NCBI RefSeq assembly: GCF_032154225.1
Contig: NZ_JALDYF010000009.1
Coordinates: forward strand, 1 to 64,000
Direction of reading: 5' to 3'
Source: Psychrobacillus sp032154225
GTDB lineage: Bacteria; Bacillota; Bacilli; Bacillales_A; Planococcaceae
Length of the DNA: 64,000 nt
Each line of letters begins with the position of its first letter. Within the stretch, counting starts at the first letter, position 1. Made by a program: the position numbers and the translations under genes. The notes beneath the pieces were generated by a model, which ran no database searches, was not told the DNA's origin, and saw only the letters and a list, made by a program, of their open reading frames with translations. Positions 1 through 9,523 of the stretch are shown piece by piece.

Positions 1-60
1 AAGCGGCTGAGGCAACGCCCGCGGAAAGCGTCCACCCCTGTAGCGGAAACTACCACTAAG
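1..60. repeat. GC-rich dispersed repeat fragment
   Basis: This GC-rich stretch contrasts with its AT-rich surroundings and contains CGCCCGCGGAAAG, which recurs at about 50449-50461. It looks like one end of a dispersed intergenic repeat cut by the window edge. No coding frame is supported between here and 254; the rest of the gap is AT-rich leader sequence. Confidence 0.45.
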
Positions 61-253
61 ACGCATTTTATGTAAAATACGAATGAGGAAGTAAAGCAAG
101 TCGAAAACGAGTGTTTTAGTATTAAAGGGTATAAGTTCTTTTTCCTATTAGCACAAATTTTTTAAGAAATAGGATAATCAACAGACGTGATATTTCAACT
201 CTTATTCAAAAGCTACATATTTTCGTTATAATAGAAAAAAGAGGAGGGGTATT

Positions 254-718
254 ATGGCAGAACATTTATTTTATTTGCAAGCGAGTTGGCCTGGGCTTCG
301 AAATGATGTGGGAACAATAGAGGCTGGAAAATTAAAAACGGAAGTGTCTATTCCTCCTGAAATGGATGGGCCGGGGGTGGGAACAAACCCAGATGAAATG
401 TTACTTGGAGCAGCGGCGACTTGTTATATTATTACGCTTGCGGCAATGCTAGAGCGTGCAAGAATTCCAAAAGAAAATTTAACAATGAGTTCCATTGGTG
501 TCGTGGATGTAACAAATGGAGTGTTTACATATAAAAAAATTATACATAAGCCGCATATTGTATTAGCTAGTAGTGTGACTGAAAAAGGGGAAGCCCTTGT
601 AAGAAAACTTGCAGAAAAAGCTGAAGCATCTTGTATGATAAGTCGCGCCCTCAAAGGCAATGTAGAAATTGAGTTAGAAGTAAAAATTAGTAGAGAACAA
701 GGCAAGGAGAGTATATAA
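254..718 (+). CDS. OsmC/Ohr family peroxiredoxin-like protein
   Basis: The 154-residue product fits the OsmC/Ohr family, whose members reduce organic hydroperoxides with a pair of cysteines. Cys57 (in GAAATCYIITLAAML) and Cys127 (in EASCMIS) sit at the two usual positions, and the N-terminal SWPG-xxxDVGT pattern resembles the SACOL1771-like branch. Length is normal for the family. A GAGGAGGGG ribosome site lies 5 bases before the ATG. The gene is alone, convergent with the methyltransferase downstream. The family is clear; the exact substrate is not. Confidence 0.85.
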   Translation: MAEHLFYLQASWPGLRNDVGTIEAGKLKTEVSIPPEMDGPGVGTNPDEMLLGAAATCYIITLAAMLERARIPKENLTMSSIGVVDVTNGVFTYKKIIHKPHIVLASSVTEKGEALVRKLAEKAEASCMISRALKGNVEIELEVKISREQGKESI

Positions 719-737
719 AACTCTCCTTGCCTTGTTT
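696..737. terminator. Bidirectional terminator overlapping the osmC 3' end
   Basis: A 17-base arm starting AACAAGGCAAGG pairs with a downstream arm ending CCTTGCCTTGTT around a short AT loop. The left arm lies inside the last codons of the OsmC gene and the right arm reaches the stop of the opposing methyltransferase, so the hairpin can end both transcripts. Confidence 0.8.
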
Positions 738-1467
738 ATTTTTCTGCTGAAATAATGATAAACATTGGTCTACGAGTTTCATCTTGCATCATAGGATCAT
801 TTTCTAACATCTCATTAGATGGCATTGGCTCATTAACAGCTTTTATTGTGAAGCCAGCTACTATCAAATTGTTCATATATGTGGAAATCGTTCGATGATA
901 TTTTGTTACATTTTCATTTAAAAATGTTGTTGCGCGTAAGCCTTCGGACTGATAATGATCGACTGGCCAGTGCAGACGATTTCCTTGATCATCGTAATGC
1001 CAATCTTGTTCATTTCTTGAAGTGAAAATGGGATGCTCCACAGAGAAAGTGAATGTACCGCCTGGCTTTAAATAGCCATATACCTTCTTGCAAATACCTT
1101 CAAATGATTCAATATAATGAAAAGCCAATGAACTAATAACTACATCAAATTGAGAATTGGAGAAGTTGATATCTTCAATTGGCATACGCAAGTAAGAGAT
1201 TGTAGGATCATCCGTCAGCTCATTAGCCTGTAGAAGCATTTTTTCGGAAATATCGACTCCGATTACTGAACTTGCTTGCTGCTCACTAGCAAATCGACAA
1301 TGCCAGCCATAGCCGCATCCTAAATCGAGCACATGCTTATTTTGCAATTCTGGAATGAGTGATTTAAATACATGCCACTCCCCTGCACCTTCAAGCCCTT
1401 TAATCGAGCGTGTCATTTGTTTATATGCAGTAAAAAAATTTGGATCATCATATTTGTTTTGTTTCAT
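736..1467 (-). CDS. Class I SAM-dependent methyltransferase
   Basis: The product of about 243 residues has the SAM-binding motif I (VLDLGCGYGWH, near residue 50), an acidic second strand (VIGVDIS) and a FDVVISSLAFHY post-I/motif II segment, in the order seen in class I small-molecule methyltransferases. The substrate cannot be read from sequence. I start at the ATG giving MKQNKYDD because AGGAGA lies about 10 bases upstream; a longer reading from a TTG would place that ribosome site inside the gene. It is monocistronic and convergent with the OsmC gene. Confidence 0.8.
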   Translation of the reverse strand: MKQNKYDDPNFFTAYKQMTRSIKGLEGAGEWHVFKSLIPELQNKHVLDLGCGYGWHCRFASEQQASSVIGVDISEKMLLQANELTDDPTISYLRMPIEDINFSNSQFDVVISSLAFHYIESFEGICKKVYGYLKPGGTFTFSVEHPIFTSRNEQDWHYDDQGNRLHWPVDHYQSEGLRATTFLNENVTKYHRTISTYMNNLIVAGFTIKAVNEPMPSNEMLENDPMMQDETRRPMFIIISAEK

Positions 1468-1684
1468 CAGGTAAACTTCTCCTATCAATTAAAATGGTTC
1501 ATTAAATTATAGAGTACATTTAGTTGGTTAAACAAGGAAATATGCATTCGAGATTATTGGAATTCTTTGAATGTCAAAAAAATTGTCTCATTCAAAATTC
1601 TATTATATATAAATATTTATATATAATTATTTATATATTAATTAATATCAATTAAACTGTAAAAAAATGAATGGAGGTTTTTAT

Positions 1685-2893
1685 ATGCAGTTATTTCATG
1701 AAAAAGCTTTTAGAAATTTGTTTGCTGGGAGAGTTCTTAGTGTATTTGCAGATTCGATTGTATTTTTTTCATTATTAAAATGGATTGAGTTAAATTCAAT
1801 AAATTCTACATCGTTTACATGGTTTTATATTGCATATTTCTTGCCGATGACACTATTCGCACTTCCGATAGGGGCGTGGATTGAGAATAAAACACTTCAA
1901 AAGGTGATGGCTTTTTCAGATGGTATACGTGTATTTGTTTTAGTAATTTTTTTGCTGACTATGAGTTTTATTCAAGTAGAGTGGACATATTTCATGTTGA
2001 TGATTATTAGTATATTAAGCTTGTTCTTTGTACCAGCAAGCCAATCATTACTGCCATTTATTGTGAAGCAAGACGATCGAGCAAAAGCAAATAGTTTGTT
2101 TCAATTAGGTTTTACTGTTGTAAAAATGATAGGACAAATTAGTACAGCGTCTCTTATTAAACTAGGAATTCCAATTCCTATGCTATTACTAATCGCAGCT
2201 ATTTGTTTATCACTTTCATTACTATTTATTTGGAATGTAAAACCGTGGTCACGAAGGGAAGCGGCAGAGAAAACGGGGCAATGGAGAATGATGATTGATG
2301 GAATAGGGTACATAGCAACTCACTCTACCTTAAAGCCACTTTTTCTATTACTAGCTTTTGCCATGCTTATCGCCACTTCAATTGACCTTGTGTTAATCTC
2401 CTTTTTAACGGAGTATTTAAAAGTTGGAGTAGAAAATTTAAGTTTTATCGGAACATCAACCTTAATAGGAATAATTATTGGAGCAAGTATCACGCCAAAA
2501 TGGTATCGTAAGGTAGATAGGAAAAATCTTATTGTTCCTTCTCTATTTGCTATATGTTTGTCATTAGGAGTATTATTTATAGTCCCAACTTGGTGGCTTA
2601 TTTTGCCTCTATTCATAATGCAAGGAATAGCTTTAGGTGTATATCAGGTTACGTTTGTGACTTATTTGCAAGATGTTGTACCGCAAGAAAATATGACCCG
2701 TACATTTAGCTTATTTAATATGATTACGAGCTCCATGGCACTTCCAGGAATAATAGTTTTTGGTATATTACTCAATAAAATAGGAACAATGAACACAATT
2801 TCAGTGATGGTAATCGCTCTTTTACTCATAGCAATTACAAGTTGCTTTTCTGTCCCAGCTCTTGGGAAAGGAGGGAGGAGAGAGGCATCGTAG
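1685..2893 (+). CDS. MFS drug-efflux-type transporter
   Basis: The protein of about 402 residues is almost wholly hydrophobic with roughly 12 membrane segments and resembles MefA-like major facilitator exporters (opening FRNLFAGRVLSVFADSIVFFS, then GAWIENKTLQKVMAFSDGIR between helices 2 and 4). I start at ATG 1685 because GGAGG at 1673-1677 is correctly spaced, whereas an ATG at 1667 precedes it. A PadR-type regulator begins 17 bases after the stop, so the two probably form a regulator-pump operon. Upstream DNA (1590-1650) is extremely AT-rich. Substrate unknown. Confidence 0.8.
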   Translation: MQLFHEKAFRNLFAGRVLSVFADSIVFFSLLKWIELNSINSTSFTWFYIAYFLPMTLFALPIGAWIENKTLQKVMAFSDGIRVFVLVIFLLTMSFIQVEWTYFMLMIISILSLFFVPASQSLLPFIVKQDDRAKANSLFQLGFTVVKMIGQISTASLIKLGIPIPMLLLIAAICLSLSLLFIWNVKPWSRREAAEKTGQWRMMIDGIGYIATHSTLKPLFLLLAFAMLIATSIDLVLISFLTEYLKVGVENLSFIGTSTLIGIIIGASITPKWYRKVDRKNLIVPSLFAICLSLGVLFIVPTWWLILPLFIMQGIALGVYQVTFVTYLQDVVPQENMTRTFSLFNMITSSMALPGIIVFGILLNKIGTMNTISVMVIALLLIAITSCFSVPALGKGGRREAS

Positions 2894-2910
2894 AAGAGGA
2901 GAGGAATAAA

Positions 2911-3567
2911 TTGTCTTTAAAATTTGGAATGCTAGGGCTATTAAGTAAGTGGGAAGCCACGGGTTATGATATAAAAAAAGAATTCGATTCTTTTATGAGT
3001 ATTTTTTGGCATACTCATTTATCGCAAATTTATCCTGAATTAAATAAATTAGAAAAAGAAAATTTAATCGAAAGTAGAATGATTTTACAAGAAGGAAAGC
3101 CGGATAAGAAATTATATTCTATTACAGATGCAGGAAAGAAAGAGTTATCTCATTGGCTTGAGAAGCCTCCCGAAACTCCAAATGTGAAGGATTCTTTTCT
3201 AATGCAAGCCTTTTTCATGGATAATCTTTCAGCGAAAGATGTTTTGTTTCAGTTAAAGCATTATCAAAAACAACGTGAAGCTAGGTTAGAAAAATTAAAA
3301 CAAACTTTATACGAGCAGTGGCAGCAAATTAAAGAAAAAAATAAGTTAACTACGCGCTTACTAATGAGTTCGGCTGTATTAAAAAGAGGACTAGAGCAAG
3401 AGGCAGAGTATATTGAATGGTGCAAAAGAACAATAGTGCTTGTGGAAACATTCGAGCATGTATGGGATTCAAAACTAGATAATGATGGTACTACTACCAT
3501 TGATGAAGTAAAGGATATTTTCTATGAATACTTTGATATAGAAGATGAAGAAAGTTTAAAGAATTGA
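2911..3567 (+). CDS. PadR family transcriptional regulator
   Basis: The 218-residue product has the PadR N-terminal winged helix (GMLGLLSKWEATGYDIKKEF, then SQIYPELNKLEKENLI) and a C-terminal helical dimerisation half ending in a Vir-type segment (RLEKLKQTLYEQWQQIKEK). PadR proteins typically repress nearby efflux genes and are released by ligand. I choose the TTG at 2911, since GAGAGG stands 5 bases upstream and the fold starts right after it. It follows the MFS gene by 17 bases, which suggests it controls that pump. Confidence 0.85.
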   Translation: MSLKFGMLGLLSKWEATGYDIKKEFDSFMSIFWHTHLSQIYPELNKLEKENLIESRMILQEGKPDKKLYSITDAGKKELSHWLEKPPETPNVKDSFLMQAFFMDNLSAKDVLFQLKHYQKQREARLEKLKQTLYEQWQQIKEKNKLTTRLLMSSAVLKRGLEQEAEYIEWCKRTIVLVETFEHVWDSKLDNDGTTTIDEVKDIFYEYFDIEDEESLKN

Positions 3568-3673
3568 TGTAGTCGAGTTCAGACAAAAAATCTCGAACTG
3601 CGAAAGTTTACTGAACAACCAAATCCATATATAGTAGTATTATTTGAGAATTGTTTGTTCTGGAGGGTTTTGT

Positions 3674-4975
3674 TTGGTTTCTACTAGTATGGCGATCATT
3701 ATTTTGGTAATAACGCTTGCGCTTGTGATTTTACAGCCTAGAAATTTGTCGATAGGTTGGTCTGCGTGTGGAGGAGCAATCGTTGCGTTATTAGTCGGAG
3801 TTGTCGATTTTCAAGATGTGCTCGATGTGACGAGTATCGTTTGGAATGCAACACTAGCATTCATAGGTATTATTATAATTTCATTAATTTTAGATGAAAT
3901 TGGACTTTTCGAATGGTCGGCACTTCATATGGCGAGAGCGGCAAAAGGAAATGGCGTAAGAATGTTTATCTACGTATCTATTCTTGGGGCAATGGTCGCA
4001 GCATTATTTGCGAATGATGGGGCCGCACTGATTTTGACTCCGATTGTATTGGCAATGGTTCGGAATTTGAATTTCAATGAAAAAATGATTTTCCCATTTA
4101 TTATGGCAAGTGGTTTTATCGCTGATACTACTTCGTTACCATTTGTCATCAGTAATTTAGTAAACATCGTGTCAGCTGATTTTTTTGGCATCGGATTCGT
4201 TGAATATGCTTCTCGAATGATTGTGCCTAATATTTTTTCGCTATTTGCAAGTATTCTTGTTCTATATTTATTTTTCCGAAAAAGTATTCCGAAAAACTAT
4301 GAAACTGCGGAATTGAAAAAACCGATAGAAGCAGTGAAAGATATGAAAATGTTTCATCTATCATGGTGGATACTTGGATTATTACTCATTGGATACTTCT
4401 CTAGTGAATTTATCGGTATTCCGGTTTCGTTTATAGTTGGATTTATTGCGATTCTCTTTTTAATGTTGGCAAGAAATAGTGCGTCTCTAGAAACTGCGAA
4501 GATTGTGAAAGGCGCACCATGGAATATTGTATTTTTCTCAATCGGAATGTACGTCGTTGTATACGGTCTTCAAAATGTTGGTCTAACTTCCATACTTGCG
4601 GATATTATCCAAATGGCAGCGGATCAAGGTTTATTCGTCGGGACAATATCAATGGGATTCATCGCAGCGATATTATCCTCTGTGATGAACAATTTGCCGA
4701 CCGTAATGATTGATGCTCTGGCAATTGCAGAAACTTCTACGACCGGAGTAATGAGAGAAGCCCTCATATATGCGAATGTTATCGGATCAGATTTAGGTCC
4801 GAAAATTACACCAATTGGATCTCTTGCAACGCTACTTTGGCTACATGTTTTATCGTATAAAGGAGTCAAAGTATCGTGGGGAACTTATTTTAAAGTAGGA
4901 ATTGTTCTAACGGTTCCAACACTGTTTATCACATTGGTCGGTTTGTATATTTGGCTGCTTATTTTGGGGAATTAA
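3674..4975 (+). CDS. arsB: ArsB/NhaD superfamily anion transporter (arsenite-efflux type)
   Basis: The product of about 433 residues has 11-12 membrane segments and matches the ArsB class: NATLAFIGIIIISLILDEIGLFEW near the start, then ANDGAALILTPIVLAM and the SSVMNNLPTVMIDALAI signature late in the protein. ArsB exports arsenite or antimonite. No arsR, arsC or acr3 gene adjoins it, so arsenic resistance is inferred from the family alone; a related anion is possible. The TTG at 3674 is preferred because GGAGGG lies 6 bases upstream. A terminator follows. Confidence 0.8.
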   Translation: MVSTSMAIIILVITLALVILQPRNLSIGWSACGGAIVALLVGVVDFQDVLDVTSIVWNATLAFIGIIIISLILDEIGLFEWSALHMARAAKGNGVRMFIYVSILGAMVAALFANDGAALILTPIVLAMVRNLNFNEKMIFPFIMASGFIADTTSLPFVISNLVNIVSADFFGIGFVEYASRMIVPNIFSLFASILVLYLFFRKSIPKNYETAELKKPIEAVKDMKMFHLSWWILGLLLIGYFSSEFIGIPVSFIVGFIAILFLMLARNSASLETAKIVKGAPWNIVFFSIGMYVVVYGLQNVGLTSILADIIQMAADQGLFVGTISMGFIAAILSSVMNNLPTVMIDALAIAETSTTGVMREALIYANVIGSDLGPKITPIGSLATLLWLHVLSYKGVKVSWGTYFKVGIVLTVPTLFITLVGLYIWLLILGN

Positions 4976-4991
4976 CTTATTAAATAAAGAA

Positions 4992-5028
4992 AAACAGGGT
5001 GCCCATGATCTTCATGGACATCCTGTTT
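4992..5028. terminator. Bidirectional terminator between arsB-like and GGDEF-EAL genes
   Basis: AACAGG-TGCCCATGA pairs with TCATGGaCATCCTGTT around a three-base loop, lying between two convergent genes and touching the stop of the minus-strand gene. Confidence 0.75.
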
Positions 5029-7033
5029 AACTATGTATTATTTTATATTCCGCCTGTATATAATTTTTTTCAAAATCATCAATCGTAATAGGTTTTGAAA
5101 AATAATATCCTTGAAAAAAGTTCACGCCAAGCGCGGTTAGATGATCTACTTGTTCTTTTGTTTCTACACCTTCTGCAAGAATTTCACATTTTAATCCTTT
5201 TGCTAAATCCATAAATGTTTGGAGGATGTGCTCAGCACTCGTTTCTTCTCCGATTTTATCAACAAAATATTTGTCAATCTTGATTTTATCAATATGAAAA
5301 GCGACTAAATCTGCTAGTTTAGAATAACCTGTACCAAAATCATCTAAAGAGACTTTGATCCCGAGTTTTCTACATAATGCAAGATTATCTTGAATAGTCG
5401 TTGTCGTGATGAGTTCCGCATTTTCCGTAATTTCTATTTCTAGTAAATGCGGAGGAATTTGATAATCTTCAAGTAATTGAATTAGCTCTTGGAAAAATGG
5501 TGCATTTGCTAGTAATTTCGGCGTAATGTTTACAGCAATTATTTTATTGAATCCATATTCCGTGATCCATCTCGAAGTATGTGAAAAAATTTCAGTTAAT
5601 AAATATTTCGTTAAACTTCCGATCTGTCCCGTTTTCTCTGCTATTTCGATAAAATCGGGAGGAGAAATATAACCGTATTTCGGATGAAGCCATCTAGATA
5701 GTACTTCAATTCCAATAACTTCTTTTGAAGCAATACAGTATTGAGGTTGTACAACAAATTGTATGGTCGTATCTTTCAAATCGCCAGCCATTTCATTTTC
5801 TAACACTACTTGCCGTTCTAATTTATCGACCATATTAGCTTCAAAAAAGTTATAGCTATTATGTTTTACTCGCTTCGCGTAAGACATGGCGATGTTGGAA
5901 TATCTAAATAGTGAGTCCGAATTGGGAGCATCATTTGGAAAACGAGCAATTCCCATACTAATTGTTGGAACGGAACTAGCTTCGTGCAAGTCTTGGAAAG
6001 AACTAATAATCTTGTCCGCAATTTTACTTAGTTCTTCTTTGTCTACTTCATCTGTAAAAATCATAAATTCGTCTCCGCCAACTCGCGTCAATGTTTTTGG
6101 TGGCTGGATCGTTTGTTGAAGTAGATTTGCGACTTTCACTAAAAGTGTGTCTCCATGAGCATGTCCATATACATCATTTACCGATTTGAAACCATCAACA
6201 TTAATATAAAAAATAGAAAATGGCATATTATTATCAATATTTTTTTGAATAATATCATATGTCATTCGGCGATTTGGTAAGTTTGTTAGAAAATCATAAT
6301 ATGCATACGAATGCAGTTTGTCTTCTGTTTCTTTCCTAGAGTCAATTTGATGGAAAAAAACAGATACTCCCCCTTCGATTCTTGGGAAGGCTTTTATTTC
6401 TAGCCAAGAACCAAGTTGAGGGATGAATAGCTCTTCTTGAATAGTTGATTTTTCGTTCATTATCTTTTGAAGAACGGGAAATAAATCAGCTTCGATTATT
6501 TTAGGTATTTCGTCGAAATTAGGATCACCTTTTATGTTTTGCTGTAATTTATTCAATAATTTTTTCGCGGAAATATTAAAATATGTAATATTCCAATTTG
6601 GATCAACCGAGAAAAAGGCATCTGTCATACTTGCTAATATATTTGTAATTTCCGAGTTTGCAATTACTTTACTTGTAATTATAGAGTAGATAATGATAGC
6701 GCCGGTTCGATTGTTTGGAAGGGTTGTTTTAAAAACTCTAAATGCATACCAATAAGGTTTTGAGCCAGTCTGACCGGGAATTTCTTCGTAAACTTCTTCC
6801 ATTTCTCCACGTAAAACTTGCTGGATAAGTGTGAGCTCCTTCTCATTATGAGTCGCTTCAAGGAGTTCAAAGAAATTTGCATTTTCTTGAATCATTGTAT
6901 TATGCCCGCTTATTTTACTGCTTTCGTCCATGGCTATATTTTTAAAGACAATCTTGCCATTGTCATCCACAATAAGGATTAAATCTTCTAGCTTATCTAC
7001 GACCGTTTGCATAAAGTGGTTATTTATACTCAA
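5027..7033 (-). CDS. PAS-PAS-GGDEF-EAL cyclic-di-GMP signalling protein
   Basis: This soluble protein of about 668 residues has two PAS-like segments (roughly 10-115 and 130-235), a GGDEF domain (VGGDEF near 318-323) and an EAL domain from about 420. GGDEF domains make cyclic-di-GMP and EAL domains hydrolyse it. The product-inhibition RxxD site before GGDEF is absent (PPKTLTR there). The EAL motif reads EVL, yet the other metal and catalytic residues are present: N in VNIT, E in EITEN, DDFGTGYS, K in IKIDK, E in EGVET and Q in FFQGYYFSKP. I start at a TTG behind GGAGGTG instead of the ATG overlapping that site. Confidence 0.9.
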   Translation of the reverse strand: MSINNHFMQTVVDKLEDLILIVDDNGKIVFKNIAMDESSKISGHNTMIQENANFFELLEATHNEKELTLIQQVLRGEMEEVYEEIPGQTGSKPYWYAFRVFKTTLPNNRTGAIIIYSIITSKVIANSEITNILASMTDAFFSVDPNWNITYFNISAKKLLNKLQQNIKGDPNFDEIPKIIEADLFPVLQKIMNEKSTIQEELFIPQLGSWLEIKAFPRIEGGVSVFFHQIDSRKETEDKLHSYAYYDFLTNLPNRRMTYDIIQKNIDNNMPFSIFYINVDGFKSVNDVYGHAHGDTLLVKVANLLQQTIQPPKTLTRVGGDEFMIFTDEVDKEELSKIADKIISSFQDLHEASSVPTISMGIARFPNDAPNSDSLFRYSNIAMSYAKRVKHNSYNFFEANMVDKLERQVVLENEMAGDLKDTTIQFVVQPQYCIASKEVIGIEVLSRWLHPKYGYISPPDFIEIAEKTGQIGSLTKYLLTEIFSHTSRWITEYGFNKIIAVNITPKLLANAPFFQELIQLLEDYQIPPHLLEIEITENAELITTTTIQDNLALCRKLGIKVSLDDFGTGYSKLADLVAFHIDKIKIDKYFVDKIGEETSAEHILQTFMDLAKGLKCEILAEGVETKEQVDHLTALGVNFFQGYYFSKPITIDDFEKNYIQAEYKIIHS

Positions 7034-7204
7034 ATATTTCACCTCCATAATAATAACTATTATGTTAATAATACCATTTTTTATTGGAAGTGTAAGTAAA
7101 ATGTACCCGTACTTTAAAAAAATATGACAACTTCAAGCTCATTGAAATCCATCGGAAATAAAAGACCTGTTATAATAGGAGAATAGAAAAGGAGCGGAAT
7201 CATC

Positions 7205-9388
7205 ATGGCAAAATCAGTAGTATTAGCAGAAAAGCCGTCCGTTGCACGAGATATTGCACGAGTATTAGGCTGCACGAAAAAAGGAAATGGTTTTTTAGAA
7301 GGCCCGCAATATATAGTGACATGGGCATTGGGGCATCTTGTAACACATGCAGATCCAGAACAATATAAAAACGAATACAAAGAGTGGAAATTAGAAGATT
7401 TACCAATACTCCCAAAACCATTTAAACTAGTTCCAATCAAACAAACGATGAAGCAGTTTAATGCAGTAAAAGCACAGTTGGCAAGAGCTGATGTGAACCA
7501 AATTATTATTGCAACAGATGCAGGACGCGAAGGAGAACTCGTAGCAAGATGGATTCTCGAAAAGGCAAACTGTAAAAAGCCAGTCAAAAGATTATGGATT
7601 TCATCTGTGACGGACCAAGCAATTAAAAAAGGCTTTAAAGAATTAAAAGATGGCAAGGCATACGAGTCGTTATACGCAGCAGCGGTTGCCCGTGCAGAAG
7701 CGGATTGGGTAGTAGGAATAAATGCAACAAGAGCGTTAACGGTGAAGCATAACGCACAGCTATCATCGGGTCGGGTGCAGACGCCAACACTTGCAATGAT
7801 TGCAGAACGTGAAAGACAAATTCGTGAGTTCCAGCCGAAACCGTATTATGGAATGCAAGCATTAGCGGAAAAAGCAACTTTCACATGGATGGATGCAAAA
7901 TCGAATCAGACGAGTTCTTTTCAACAAGAAAAAATAGCTGAGCTTTTCAAAAAGTTAGATAAAGAGAAGGAAGGGAAAGTTTCTTCCATTCAAACAACGC
8001 CTAAAAAACAGCCGGCACCACATCTTTTTGACTTAACTGAATTACAAAAAGAAGCACATAAACGCTGGGGATGGTCAGCGAAAGAGACTTTGTCCACACT
8101 TCAAGGTTTATACGAACGTCATAAAATCGTGACGTATCCGAGAACAGATTCAAAGCATTTAACGTCAGATATGCGTTCTACTTTGAAAGAGCGATTACAA
8201 GCATTAGATATTGCACCGTATCGCCAAATAGCAAACCAAATTTTACGCGCTGGCAAAGTGGAACCACAAAAAGGAGTTATTGATGATGCTAGAGTTAGTG
8301 ATCATCACGCAATCATTCCAACGGAAGAAACGCCTAATCTTCGAGATTTAACCGATAAAGAAAACAAATTATACGATTTAATTGCGAAGCGATTTTTAGC
8401 GGTATTTCTGGGACCATTTTCATACGATCAAACGATTGTTGCAATTTCAGTAGCAGGAGAAACATTCCAAGCAAAAGGTCGAACGATTCGAGATAGTGGT
8501 TGGAAAAAAGTATATCAATCGAATGACGAAGAAGACTCTGAGGATGAACGTGAACTTCCTTCATTTGAAAAAGGACAAGTACTTCCGATTCGTGCAATTA
8601 CGATGACAGAAGGTATGACAAAACCACCAGCTCGTTTCAATGAAGGAACATTACTTGCTGCGATGGAAAATCCAAAGCAATTTATGGCAGGCGAATCAAA
8701 AGAGTTAATCCAAACAATCGGAGAAACTGGTGGACTTGGAACGGTAGCGACGCGAGCGGATATTATCGAGAAATTATTTAGCTCCTTTGTATTAGAGAAA
8801 AAAGGAAAAGATATTTTCACGACTTCTAAAGGTAGACAATTGCTTGAACTAGTTCCGGAGCAGTTAAAATCTCCTGCACTTACAGCAGAATGGGAGCAAC
8901 AGCTGACAAAAATAGCAAAAGGCCAATTGAAGAAAGAAGTTTTCGTAAAAGAAATGGTTACTTTTGCAGAAGATGTTGTAAAAGAAGTGAAGCAAAGCAC
9001 GCACCAATTTAAGCATGATAATGTGACAGGAAAGACATGTCCAACTTGTGGGAAACTATTGTTAGAAGTGAATGGGAAACGTGGGAAAATGCTCGTTTGT
9101 CAAGATAGAGAATGTGGTTATAAAAAGAGTGTTGCTGTTCAAACGAATGCTCGTTGCCCACAATGTAAGAAAAAATTGGAACTACGTGGTGACGGAGATG
9201 GGAAAATCTTCGTTTGTAAATGTGGGTACCGAGAAAAGCTTTCGGCATTTGAAAAGCGTAGAGAAAATTCAGGTTCTGCAAAAGGAAATAAGAAAGATGT
9301 ACAAAAGTTTTTACAAAAACAAGAGGAACCTGAAAACAATGCAATGGCAGAAGCATTGAAAAAGCTGTTCCAACAAAATGATGAATAA
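7205..9388 (+). CDS. topB: DNA topoisomerase III
   Basis: The 727-residue type IA topoisomerase has a Toprim domain (LAEKPSVARDIARVLG at 8-22, DAGREGE at 105-111), the active-site tyrosine in VTYPRTDSKHL (Tyr311), and C-terminal zinc-binding motifs (CPTCGK, CQDRECGY, CPQCKKK, CKCGY). It relaxes negative supercoils and decatenates DNA. Length and domain order match Bacillus TopB. AGGAGCGGA precedes the ATG, and a strong terminator follows, so it appears to be transcribed alone. Confidence 0.95.
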   Translation: MAKSVVLAEKPSVARDIARVLGCTKKGNGFLEGPQYIVTWALGHLVTHADPEQYKNEYKEWKLEDLPILPKPFKLVPIKQTMKQFNAVKAQLARADVNQIIIATDAGREGELVARWILEKANCKKPVKRLWISSVTDQAIKKGFKELKDGKAYESLYAAAVARAEADWVVGINATRALTVKHNAQLSSGRVQTPTLAMIAERERQIREFQPKPYYGMQALAEKATFTWMDAKSNQTSSFQQEKIAELFKKLDKEKEGKVSSIQTTPKKQPAPHLFDLTELQKEAHKRWGWSAKETLSTLQGLYERHKIVTYPRTDSKHLTSDMRSTLKERLQALDIAPYRQIANQILRAGKVEPQKGVIDDARVSDHHAIIPTEETPNLRDLTDKENKLYDLIAKRFLAVFLGPFSYDQTIVAISVAGETFQAKGRTIRDSGWKKVYQSNDEEDSEDERELPSFEKGQVLPIRAITMTEGMTKPPARFNEGTLLAAMENPKQFMAGESKELIQTIGETGGLGTVATRADIIEKLFSSFVLEKKGKDIFTTSKGRQLLELVPEQLKSPALTAEWEQQLTKIAKGQLKKEVFVKEMVTFAEDVVKEVKQSTHQFKHDNVTGKTCPTCGKLLLEVNGKRGKMLVCQDRECGYKKSVAVQTNARCPQCKKKLELRGDGDGKIFVCKCGYREKLSAFEKRRENSGSAKGNKKDVQKFLQKQEEPENNAMAEALKKLFQQNDE

Positions 9389-9396
9389 CTAATAGT

Positions 9397-9446
9397 CACA
9401 CCACATATAAAGCCGTTTACTCGGTCGAATATGTGGTGTTTTTTTA
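9397..9446 (+). terminator. Terminator after topB
   Basis: ACACCACATAT pairs with ATATGTGGTGT across a 20-base interior, followed by a run of seven T residues. Confidence 0.85.
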
Positions 9447-9523
9447 TTTGTGTAACATTCACGCCACATACGTCATTTATTCTAATCGAAGAAGATTACT
9501 TTATATGAGGATGATAGGAAAAG

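Noticed and set aside
1590..1660. Extremely AT-rich block as a replication origin
   Set aside because: No DnaA boxes or repeated iterons are visible; it is better explained as the promoter region of the MFS gene.
7114..7656. Minus-strand frames across the 5' end of topB
   Set aside because: They run antisense inside a clearly conserved topoisomerase gene and lack ribosome sites.
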